Below are positions 1 to 5,512 of a stretch of DNA of 6,665 bases, one piece after another. Both the position numbers and the translations under genes were made by a program. The number at the start of each line of letters is the position of its first letter. Positions within the stretch are counted from its first letter, which is position 1. Under the pieces are notes generated by a model. That model did no database searches, had not been told where the DNA came from, and saw only the letters and a program-made list of their open reading frames with translations. This DNA comes from an uncultured Eubacterium sp. (GTDB taxonomy: Bacteria > Bacillota > Clostridia > Lachnospirales > Lachnospiraceae): NCBI GenBank assembly GCA_904502145.1, contig CAJGDH010000104.1, forward strand, positions 1 through 6,665, read 5' to 3'.

Positions 1-1477
1 AGCAGCTCCCGTAGCTGACGTTGCATCCGGATATCGTATTCTTGCCGTCACTGCATGCCCCACTGGTATCGCTCATACCTACATGGCAGCAGAAGCACTG
101 GAGGAGAAAGGTAAAGAGCTCGGCATTTCGTTAAAAGCTGAGACCAACGGCTCCGGCGGTGCAAAGAACGTCCTGACCAAAGAAGAGATTGCTGCCTGCG
201 AAGGTATCATCATCGCAGCAGACAAGAACGTTGAGATGGCACGTTTCGACGGAAAACCTGTCATCAAGACAAAGGTTCAGGATGGTATCCATAAACCTCA
301 GGAACTGATCGAGAAGATCGTAAACGGCGAAGCTCCCGTATATCATCATACCGGTGAAGTTGCAGCCGATGAAGGCGAAAATGAATCCTTCGGCCATCAG
401 ATCTACAAACACCTGATGAACGGTGTATCCCATATGCTGCCGTTCGTTATCGGTGGTGGTATCCTGATCGCTCTGGCATTCCTTTTTGACGATTACAGCA
501 TCAACCCCGCTAACTTTGGTAAGAATACTCCCCTCGCTGCCATTCTGAAGACAGCCGGTGAGTACGCATTCAACTTCATGCTTCCGATCCTTGCCGGATA
601 CATCGCAATGAGTATCGCCGACAGACCAGGTCTGATGCCCGGTTTCGTAGGTGGCTGGATCGCAGCTCAGGGTACATCCTTTGCCAGCATTATCGCAGCT
701 GTAAACGGCGGCGAAGCCAACCCGGTATCCGGTGGTTTCATCGGCGCTCTGTTCGCAGGTTTCATCGCAGGTTATCTGCTGCTCTTCCTGAAGAAGATCA
801 CAGAGAAGATGCCGGCTTCCATGGATGGTTTGAGACCTATGCTCATCTATCCTGTAGGCGGCCTGGCTCTGATCAGTGCCGTAATGTTCGCCATCAACCC
901 GTTCTTCGCATGGCTGAACACCCTTCTTGCCAACGCACTCGGTTCCCTCGGCGGAGCTAACGCTATCCTCCTTGGAGCAGTAGTCGGCGGCATGATGTCC
1001 ATCGATATGGGTGGCCCGTTCAACAAGGCAGCCTACGTATTCGGTACCGCAGCTCTTGCAACCGCAACAGAAGCCAGCCCGCAGGGCTTTATGATCATGG
1101 CAGCTGTTATGGTTGGTGGTATGGTACCTCCGATTGCTATCGCAATCTCTTCCTTCGCATTCAAAACCAAGTTTACGGACAACGACCGTAAGGCAGCTCC
1201 TGTCAATGCCATCATGGGTCTCTGCTTCATTTCCGAGGCAGCTATCCCCTACGCAGCAGGAGATCCCGGACACGTTATCCCGTCCTGCGTGATCGGTTCC
1301 GCAGTTGGTGGTGCATTATCCATGGCCTTTGGCTGTACCTTACGTGCACCTCACGGTGGTATCTTCGTTATCCCGACCATCGGCAATCCTGTAATGTACC
1401 TCGTTGCCCTTCTGGTTGGTTCCGTAGTCGGCGCTGTTCTGCTTGGTATTCTCAGAAAACCGGTAGAGAACAGATAG
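1..1477 (+). CDS. fruA: PTS fructose-type transporter, IIB-IIC part (5' truncated by window edge)
   Basis: This is a phosphotransferase-system permease that imports and phosphorylates a sugar, most likely fructose, at the cytoplasmic membrane. The frame is open from base 2, so the gene begins outside the window; 491 full codons are visible. Numbering from base 2, the IIB domain covers about residues 10-108 and carries the phosphorylatable cysteine in ACPTGIAHT (Cys19, bases 56-58). A charged linker (about 112-128) leads into a hydrophobic IIC domain (about 130-488). IIC shows the family motifs GLMPGFVGGW, SIDMGGPFNK (about 333-342) and ISEAAIPYAAGDP (about 410-422), the last containing the conserved glutamate of the sugar site. 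The protein ends right after IIC, so no IIA lies C-terminal. The short Ala/Pro/Val linker at the left edge suggests an upstream IIA domain, as in IIABC FruA proteins. A fruK and a regulator would be expected upstream but are not visible. Sugar specificity is inferred from family resemblance; a mannose-type fructose-family paralogue is the alternative. Confidence 0.92.
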   Translation, partial: AAPVADVASGYRILAVTACPTGIAHTYMAAEALEEKGKELGISLKAETNGSGGAKNVLTKEEIAACEGIIIAADKNVEMARFDGKPVIKTKVQDGIHKPQELIEKIVNGEAPVYHHTGEVAADEGENESFGHQIYKHLMNGVSHMLPFVIGGGILIALAFLFDDYSINPANFGKNTPLAAILKTAGEYAFNFMLPILAGYIAMSIADRPGLMPGFVGGWIAAQGTSFASIIAAVNGGEANPVSGGFIGALFAGFIAGYLLLFLKKITEKMPASMDGLRPMLIYPVGGLALISAVMFAINPFFAWLNTLLANALGSLGGANAILLGAVVGGMMSIDMGGPFNKAAYVFGTAALATATEASPQGFMIMAAVMVGGMVPPIAIAISSFAFKTKFTDNDRKAAPVNAIMGLCFISEAAIPYAAGDPGHVIPSCVIGSAVGGALSMAFGCTLRAPHGGIFVIPTIGNPVMYLVALLVGSVVGAVLLGILRKPVENR

Positions 1478-1499
1478 TATATAGCGTAAAAATAATACT

Positions 1500-1533
1500 G
1501 GGGTGCAGCATTTCCTGCTGCACCCCGTTTTTT
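1500..1533 (+). terminator. Rho-independent terminator of the PTS gene
   Basis: A perfect 11-bp stem (GGGGTGCAGCA, 1500-1510, with its complement at 1516-1526) closes a 5-nt loop. After one G comes a run of six T (1528-1533). It starts 22 bp after the PTS stop codon. Read on the minus strand the same stem is followed by a weaker T-rich stretch, so it may also act as a back-up terminator for transcripts arriving from the sigma gene. Confidence 0.93.
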
Positions 1534-1541
1534 CTGCGCTC

Positions 1542-1675
1542 TTTCAGAGCCGCGCATCTCGACTCCACTTCGTTCCGTCTCGATGTGGCTTCTCGCCACA
1601 TAAATCTTCGGGCCCTATCCCATATTTAAGCCAGCTTATATGGAATAGGGCCCTTCGATTTGCCCGGCTCTGAAG
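1542..1675 (-). other. Nested inverted-repeat element; candidate structured RNA or dispersed palindromic repeat
   Basis: An outer pair of 10-bp arms (1543-1552 and 1665-1674) encloses three inner helices. P2 pairs 1602-1606 with 1657-1661 and 1610-1625 with 1638-1653, then caps with 1628-1630/1635-1637. P3 is a perfect 7-bp hairpin (1583-1589 with 1595-1601). P4 pairs 1555-1558 with 1582-1585 and 1561-1563 with 1577-1579; it competes with P3 for 1583-1585. The minus strand folds better. There the 1619/1644 position is a G-U pair (A-C mismatch on plus), the 3x3 internal loop of P2 is GAA/GAA, the 2x2 loop of P4 is GA/GA, and the P3 loop is GAGAA. Tandem G-A pairs and purine loops of that kind are typical of folded RNAs. 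Neither outer arm is followed by a T-run in its own direction, so this is not a simple terminator. I do not recognise a named RNA family. A REP- or MITE-like dispersed repeat is an equal alternative. Confidence 0.55.
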
Positions 1676-1740
1676 ATGGACAAAAAAAAGCCCCCACCCT
1701 TGAATTCACAAAAGCGAAAGCCCTTTAGCAAGTATGAAAA

Positions 1741-1776
1741 TAAAAAAGACGTGGAGAGGAATTCCTCTCTACGTCT
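1741..1776 (-). terminator. Rho-independent terminator facing the sigma factor gene
   Basis: A 15-bp hairpin with a palindromic centre pairs 1747-1761 with 1762-1776. Read on the minus strand it is followed by six T (from A 1742-1747), then more T-rich sequence. One position (1753/1770) is an A-C mismatch on the minus strand. It lies about 125 bp past the sigma gene stop codon, which gives that mRNA a long 3' untranslated tail. The plus-strand reading has no T-run. Confidence 0.8.
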
Positions 1777-1901
1777 CAATACTAACACCGGAACGATGGA
1801 TGTGTCAATCCATTGTTATGAAAAATTTCAGCTATATTTTTAATCTTTTTGAAACATTTCGTGCACTTATTTGTCATTTCGGTGATTTTTCGTTCATTTT
1901 T
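1777..1901 (-). other. A/T-rich 3' untranslated tail of the sigma factor mRNA
   Basis: This stretch lies between the sigma gene stop and its terminator. It has no convincing gene. It contains one imperfect 10-bp hairpin (1792-1801 with 1808-1817, 6-nt loop), which is fully paired with one G-U only on the plus strand, and long T-rich runs (about 1828-1905). The short plus-strand reading frames across it have no ribosome binding site and low-complexity translations, so I treat it as untranslated. Confidence 0.5.
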
Positions 1902-2999
1902 TCATTCATCCAGGAAGCCTCTTAAGTACTTGCTGTGGATGGGATTCTTCAGTTTGCGAAGAGCTTTGGCTTCGATCTGGCGGATCCTCTCTCTGGTGAC
2001 CCTGAACTCTTTTCCCACTTCTTCCAGGGTCTTCGGACGGTCGTCATCCAGCCCGAAACGCAGGCGCAGGACCTCCCGTTCTCTTTCGCTCAAGGACTTC
2101 ATGGCTTCATCCAGCTCTTTTTTCAGCATGGATCTTGAGACGGAATCGATCAGGGATACGGAGGTTTCGTCCGGGATGAAGTCTCCCAGCTGGCTGTCCT
2201 CCTCCTCACCGATGGGGGTATCCAGGGAGACGGGGTCTCTGGAGGTCTTAAGGATCTCCTCCACCTTCTGGACGGACAGCCCCATCTTATCTGCGATCTC
2301 CCGGGAGGTGGGTTCTCTTCCAAGTTCCTGGAGCAGGGTTCTGGAGACCCGGAGGGTCTTATTGATGGTCTCCACCATGTGGACCGGTACACGGATGGTT
2401 TTGCCGTTGTCGGCGATACCCCGGGTGATGGCCTGGCGGATCCACCAGGTGGCGTAGGTACTGAATTTGTTCTTCATGCGGTAGTCGAATTTCTCGACAG
2501 CCTTCATGAGGCCGATGTTCCCTTCCTGGATCAGGTCCAGGAAAGACATGCCGCGGCCGACATATTTTTTAGCGATACTGACCACCAGCCTGAGATTCGC
2601 TTCCGTCAGCTGCTTTTTCGCCTCTTCGTCCCCTTCTTCGATCCTCTTGGCAAGAAATACTTCCTCCTCAGCGGACAGAAGAGGGATGCTGCCGATCTCT
2701 TTCAGATAGATACGGACAGGATCTTCCAGGCTGACCCCTTTCAGGATATCTTCATCGTTGATCAGTTCGGCTTCATCATCGATCATGTCCTCATCTTCGT
2801 TGGTATTGAGCACGTCGATACCCTGCTGCTCAAAGTGATTGAGGATCCAGTCGAATCTTTCAGGAGTAAGGTCGAAGTCTTTAAAAGAAGCATCGATGTC
2901 TTTATACTCCAAAACATTTCTGTTCTCGTGTGCCTTGCGGAGCAATGACTCCATGATCTCGGCAAAAAGCAATCGTTTGTCTTCCTGTTTTTCTGACAT
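1902..2999 (-). CDS. rpoD: RpoD-like sigma-70 family RNA polymerase sigma factor
   Basis: This promoter-recognition subunit of RNA polymerase is complete at 365 residues, close to B. subtilis SigA (371). The domains in order are region 1.1-like (about 8-65), an acidic linker (67-85), region 1.2 starting DPVRIYLKEIG (93-103), region 2 (about 132-202), region 3 (203-250), the 3.2 finger DPVSLDTPIGEEEDSQLGDF (255-274) and region 4 with TRERIRQIEAKALRKL (335-350). Main -10 contacts are kept: F179, Y182, W185, W186, Q189 and T192, plus H207 and E210 for extended -10. The -35 helix is standard. Oddities are N177, where primary sigmas usually have an aromatic, MKN in place of the usual KGY/KGF, and IADNGKTIR where IADQARTIR is usual. 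It stands alone, with no dnaG beside it, so it may be a second RpoD-like (group 2) factor rather than the housekeeping one. The start at 2999 is chosen because an ideal AGGAGGG sits 7 nt upstream; an in-frame ATG at 3050 would add 17 residues but places that site inside the coding region. Confidence 0.93.
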   Translation of the reverse strand: MSEKQEDKRLLFAEIMESLLRKAHENRNVLEYKDIDASFKDFDLTPERFDWILNHFEQQGIDVLNTNEDEDMIDDEAELINDEDILKGVSLEDPVRIYLKEIGSIPLLSAEEEVFLAKRIEEGDEEAKKQLTEANLRLVVSIAKKYVGRGMSFLDLIQEGNIGLMKAVEKFDYRMKNKFSTYATWWIRQAITRGIADNGKTIRVPVHMVETINKTLRVSRTLLQELGREPTSREIADKMGLSVQKVEEILKTSRDPVSLDTPIGEEEDSQLGDFIPDETSVSLIDSVSRSMLKKELDEAMKSLSEREREVLRLRFGLDDDRPKTLEEVGKEFRVTRERIRQIEAKALRKLKNPIHSKYLRGFLDE

Positions 3000-3006
3000 A
3001 TGACTT

Positions 3007-3013
3007 CCCTCCT
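3007..3013 (-). promoter_or_regulatory. Ribosome binding site that fixes the sigma factor start
   Basis: On the minus strand this reads AGGAGGG, seven bases before the ATG at 2999. It rules against the longer in-frame start at 3050, which has no comparable site upstream. Confidence 0.88.
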
Positions 3014-3024
3014 TTTCTCTCTGA

Positions 3025-3064
3025 AGAGTATTATACTCTATATTTTCCAAAAATCCTATGATAA
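3025..3064 (-). promoter_or_regulatory. Probable promoter of the sigma factor gene, overlapped by a 15-bp dyad
   Basis: On the minus strand a perfect TATAAT lies at 3035-3030, leaving a leader of roughly 23 nt to the start codon, but no good -35 lies 16-19 bp upstream. An alternative is TTATCA (3064-3059), 16 bp, TATAGA (3042-3037), each hexamer matching the consensus at four of six positions. The perfect dyad AGAGTAT-T-ATACTCT (3025-3039) covers the TATAAT. Which -10 is used cannot be settled from sequence. Another TATAAT on this strand (3130-3125) also lacks a -35. Confidence 0.45.
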
Positions 3065-3100
3065 ATTACGCAGATATGTTCATTCTTTTTTCACAATATC

Positions 3101-3129
3101 TCCACAGCCTTTTCATTTTTTTCCATTAT
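3101..3129 (+). promoter_or_regulatory. Possible weak promoter for the repeat protein gene
   Basis: TCCACA (3101-3106), a 17-bp spacer and CATTAT (3124-3129) each match the consensus hexamers at four of six positions. The predicted start near 3136 leaves a short leader before the ribosome binding site at 3149-3155. An alternative -10, TATAGT (3127-3132), has no -35 partner. Confidence 0.3.
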
Positions 3130-3164
3130 AGTGCAACTACCACAAGATAAGGAGGTAAATAATT

Positions 3165-3656
3165 ATGTGGGAAAAATATAAATCAGCAATTATCACCGGA
3201 GGCGTCCTCGCCTGCGTCATGTTTTTTGCCATCGGCTATACCGTGGGACATGACAACAGGGGTGGAATGATGTCAGCAGGAATGCAGCCTCCCAACATCC
3301 GAAGTGAGCAGGGATGCGGAAAAGATTTCGGCGGTCCCCGCGGCGGGAAAGGGTTCCCGGGAAACCGGCAGGATCAGCCAGGATCTGCTGAAGACGGTCA
3401 GCAGGATTCCCAAGGCTCCACGGACGGCAGACAGGCTCCCCCGGATGTAAATAACGGCCAGACACCGCCACAGGGAGATCAGGGCACCGGTTCCGGAAAT
3501 ACCCAGAAAGATCAGGGTGCGGGTTCCGGCTCTACTCAGAAAGACCAGGATGCTGGTTCCGGCACCACTAAGGACAATCAGGGAACAGGTTCGGGAACCA
3601 CACAGGATAATCAGGGAACGACCCAGAGTCCCTCAGCCGGCGACAGCGTATTCTGA
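3165..3656 (+). CDS. Small membrane-anchored, low-complexity repeat protein of unknown function
   Basis: I do not recognise a family. The 163-residue product has one hydrophobic segment (about 7-28, SAIITGGVLACVMFFAIGYT) after a short positively charged N-terminus. The rest is rich in Gly, Gln, Asp, Pro, Ser and Thr and looks disordered. Residues 105-154 are an 11-residue repeat (DQGTGSGNTQK and variants). The segment is probably an uncleaved signal anchor placing the tail outside the cell. The Cys17 context (VLAC followed by more hydrophobic residues) is a poor lipobox. One further cysteine (residue 51) lies in a Gly-rich stretch. A strong ribosome binding site (AAGGAGG, 3149-3155) precedes the start by 9 nt, which supports the gene being real. 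It is divergent from the sigma gene and followed by a separate promoter, so it is probably a one-gene unit. A cell-surface or wall-associated role is a guess. Confidence 0.78.
   Translation: MWEKYKSAIITGGVLACVMFFAIGYTVGHDNRGGMMSAGMQPPNIRSEQGCGKDFGGPRGGKGFPGNRQDQPGSAEDGQQDSQGSTDGRQAPPDVNNGQTPPQGDQGTGSGNTQKDQGAGSGSTQKDQDAGSGTTKDNQGTGSGTTQDNQGTTQSPSAGDSVF
3477..3626 (+). repeat. In-frame tandem 33-bp repeat (four units plus a partial one)
   Basis: The units are 3477-3509, 3510-3542, 3543-3572 (one codon short), 3573-3605 and a partial copy 3606-3626. Each encodes D-(Q/N)-x-x-G-S-G-x-T-(Q/K)-like sequence. Copies differ at many third codon positions while keeping the residues, so selection on the peptide is likely. 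Unit length changes by whole codons only. Confidence 0.85.
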
Positions 3657-3662
3657 AAATTC

Positions 3663-3691
3663 TTGACATGCCAATCCAACTAATGTATGTT
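3663..3691 (+). promoter_or_regulatory. SigA-type promoter for the ECF-like membrane protein gene
   Basis: A perfect TTGACA (3663-3668), a 17-bp spacer and TATGTT (3686-3691) lie just 6 bp after the upstream stop codon. The predicted start near 3698 gives a leader of about 34 nt carrying GGAGG (3719-3723), 8 nt ahead of the ATG. Confidence 0.75.
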
Positions 3692-3731
3692 CATTTTATA
3701 CGAGTTTACATTTGTTTCGGAGGATTAGGAC

Positions 3732-4409
3732 ATGGAAGGTAATCAGAAGCAGGAACCTCGGAATAAGACGGGGATTCTTTATGAGATGGAGAGCAAGAAA
3801 GCCAGGGATGCCGAGCGGAGTAAAAAGAAGAAGGGAAGAGTAGTGGCCTCATTGATGCCCGCTTTTCTTATCTATATTCTTCTGGTCGCCGGTATGGAGG
3901 CCCTGAGCTTTTTGAGCGCATACTGCTGGGTGTTTTTCGCCCCGCTCTGTGCAGTCCTGTGTGCTCTGCCGGTGGTCTACATGACCAAGAAACATAAAAA
4001 TATCGGTGTGTTTGCCGCCATCGGCATCTTCTGGTGCATCGTGACGGCGGTCATGGGGATCAAACTGTCCTTCTCCGGTCTCATTATTGCCATCATCGCC
4101 ATGGCGGTTTCTGAGCTGATCCGCCGGATCCTGGGTTACGGATCCAAAGAAGGGATATGCTTCGGCTACGGTGCCGCTGCCCTCCTTCCTCTGTCCCACC
4201 AGGTCTTTCTCTGGACGGACACCACGGAATATATGAATGCCCTTGCCAAACTGGCCGGGGAGAAATACGTGGATCGGCTGGGAAGCTTCGCTACGGAGAT
4301 CATTTTATTCCTCATGATCATCGGAACCGTGGCTGTCGGGTATTTCAGTGCCCGGTTTGCCGTAAGATACATAAAAATGGATAAAAAGAGTCCGGAAGAG
4401 CAGGCTTAA
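3732..4409 (+). CDS. MptD-like putative ECF transporter S component
   Basis: This 225-residue integral membrane protein resembles the MptD/Trep_Strep group of putative energy-coupling-factor substrate-binding (S) components. These capture a small molecule in the membrane and work with a shared ECF module (two ATPases plus a T protein). About five to six hydrophobic helices are visible, roughly 39-62, 64-85, 92-108, 112-130, 142-158 and 187-209. A charged loop at 160-185 has the family pattern of a tryptophan/aspartate turn followed by EYMNAL and EKYVDRLGS. The assignment rests on this overall pattern and I would not name a substrate. The cytoplasmic N-terminus is unusually long and basic (about 35 residues, including RSKKKKGR). 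No ATPase or T-component gene lies nearby, as is common for S components served by a shared module elsewhere. It has its own promoter and ribosome binding site. An unrelated small membrane protein is the alternative. Confidence 0.7.
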   Translation: MEGNQKQEPRNKTGILYEMESKKARDAERSKKKKGRVVASLMPAFLIYILLVAGMEALSFLSAYCWVFFAPLCAVLCALPVVYMTKKHKNIGVFAAIGIFWCIVTAVMGIKLSFSGLIIAIIAMAVSELIRRILGYGSKEGICFGYGAAALLPLSHQVFLWTDTTEYMNALAKLAGEKYVDRLGSFATEIILFLMIIGTVAVGYFSARFAVRYIKMDKKSPEEQA

Positions 4410-4447
4410 AAGGCTTATAATTACGGACAGAGGGCAAGAAAACTTCA

Positions 4448-4476
4448 TTGACTTTCCTCCCTGTAAAATCTATTAT
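4448..4476 (+). promoter_or_regulatory. SigA-type promoter for the phosphatase gene
   Basis: TTGACT (4448-4453), a 17-bp spacer and TATTAT (4471-4476) each differ from consensus by one base. The predicted start near 4483 gives a leader of about 55 nt. A second TATAAT directly follows (4477-4482) but at 23 bp from the -35. Confidence 0.75.
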
Positions 4477-4522
4477 TATAATAGGAATTTATATCTGGAA
4501 TTCTGATTTATGATAGATTTTT

Positions 4523-4529
4523 GGGGAGG
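4523..4529 (+). promoter_or_regulatory. Ribosome binding site that fixes the phosphatase start
   Basis: GGGGAGG lies 7 nt before the ATG at 4537. The in-frame ATG at 4510 precedes this site and would put it inside the coding region, so the 27-bp longer version is unlikely. Confidence 0.85.
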
Positions 4530-4536
4530 TTTTTTC

Positions 4537-5424
4537 ATGGGTAAGATTGATTTTATCGGCATTCCGAATGCCAGGGACCTTGGTGGGATCCGGACAAAGG
4601 ACGGACGTGTTCTCCGCAAGAAACGCCTGATCAAGAGCGGCTGCATCAGTGGAGCGACAGAGGCGGATCTTGATCTTTTACTGAATAAATATAAGGTTAA
4701 GCTGATCATTGACCTTCGTACCGATACGGAGAGGAAGGCTATGCCGGAACCATGCATCGAGGAGAACGGTATCTCCATCGTGTGGAATCCTCTTTATATG
4801 GAGAAGATCCAGGACGTGCTTTTTACCAAGACCGACAGGGAGATCATTGAGAACCATCTCAAGGCTCTTTTCATCTTGCATAAAGAGGTGGATCCGGATA
4901 CGGAATACGCCATGGATGATGTGCGCAAGATGGTGAAGGCATTGAATTTCGATGCGGAAGAATATATGGAGCGGATGTACCAGAAGTTCGTCAACAATCA
5001 GATCATCCAGAAACAGATGAAGCAGTTCTTCGGCATGCTGATGAATAAGAGAGGCGGATCCATCCTTTACCACTGCTCCGCAGGCATGGACAGGACCGGT
5101 ATGCTCACCGCCCTTCTTCTCTATGCCCTGGGTGTATCCAAAGAGGACATCATCAAGGAATATATCAGGTCTTCCGAGTCATCCGCGGATGCGGTTGATC
5201 TGATGATCGACAAGCTGTTCCCGGCAGGTGAACCGGACAGCCTGATCTACCGCGAGAGAGCAAGGAAGCTCTTTGCCGGAAGAGAAAGCTATATCCGTTC
5301 CTTCTTTGAAGCCATTGAGGAAGACTATGTCAGCATCGACAACTATCTGCAGAAGGCACTGGAACTTCATGTGGATAACCTCGTGAGACTGAAAACCCTC
5401 TATCTGGAGGACGAGGAGGACTGA
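4537..5424 (+). CDS. CX5R tyrosine/dual-specificity-type protein phosphatase
   Basis: This 295-residue soluble protein belongs to the bacterial tyrosine-phosphatase group related to Listeria LipA and mycobacterial PtpB. These enzymes hydrolyse phosphotyrosine, and in some members phospho-Ser/Thr or phosphoinositides, through a cysteinyl-phosphate intermediate. The N-terminus carries the group's opening motif PNARDLGG (10-17), then a beta strand with IIDLRTDTE (57-65). The catalytic loop is HCSAGMDRTG (179-188), with nucleophile Cys180 (bases 5074-5076) and Arg186. Many relatives have Lys where Met184 stands here. An insert of mostly helical, charged sequence (about 95-165) separates the strand motif from the P-loop, as in the LipA/PtpB type. 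No signal peptide is visible, so it should be cytoplasmic. It has its own promoter and is followed by a terminator. The physiological substrate cannot be read from the neighbours. Confidence 0.9.
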   Translation: MGKIDFIGIPNARDLGGIRTKDGRVLRKKRLIKSGCISGATEADLDLLLNKYKVKLIIDLRTDTERKAMPEPCIEENGISIVWNPLYMEKIQDVLFTKTDREIIENHLKALFILHKEVDPDTEYAMDDVRKMVKALNFDAEEYMERMYQKFVNNQIIQKQMKQFFGMLMNKRGGSILYHCSAGMDRTGMLTALLLYALGVSKEDIIKEYIRSSESSADAVDLMIDKLFPAGEPDSLIYRERARKLFAGRESYIRSFFEAIEEDYVSIDNYLQKALELHVDNLVRLKTLYLEDEED

Positions 5425-5461
5425 TCCGGTCTCCGGAAGACGGGAGAAATATTGATAACAC

Positions 5462-5492
5462 AGGCTGCCGCCACTTAAGCGGCAGCCTTTTT
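5462..5492 (+). terminator. Rho-independent terminator after the phosphatase gene
   Basis: A perfect 10-bp stem (AGGCTGCCGC, 5462-5471, with its complement 5479-5488) closes a 7-nt loop and runs into TTTTT (5488-5492). It begins 37 bp after the stop codon and ends 20 bp before the MATE start codon, so it could also limit how much transcription enters that gene. Confidence 0.9.
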
Positions 5493-5512
5493 CCATGAAG
5501 GAGTATATAACT

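Noticed and set aside
131..1273. A 380-codon minus-strand reading frame opposite the PTS gene, rich in Cys, His and Asp.
   Set aside because: The plus-strand frame has clear IIB and IIC motifs. The antisense translation has no recognisable domain, and its odd composition is what the complement of a GC-biased, strongly codon-selected gene produces.
1542..1675. Known self-cleaving ribozyme or riboswitch in the intergenic element.
   Set aside because: I looked for a hammerhead CUGAUGA core with its GAAA partner and for familiar riboswitch cores on both strands and saw none.
1681..1699. A-run followed by a C-rich stretch, read on the minus strand as G-rich then eight T, resembling a second terminator.
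   Set aside because: I found no matching C-rich arm upstream on the minus strand to pair with the G-run, so there is no stem.
1849..2457. A 202-codon plus-strand frame rich in Ser and Arg.
   Set aside because: It lies opposite the C-terminal half of the sigma factor and has low complexity with no ribosome binding site; it is a shadow.
3204..3215. A possible lipoprotein signal (VLAC) at the start of the repeat protein.
   Set aside because: The residue at -2 is Leu, not the usual small residue, and the hydrophobic segment continues for about ten residues past the Cys, which fits a transmembrane anchor better.
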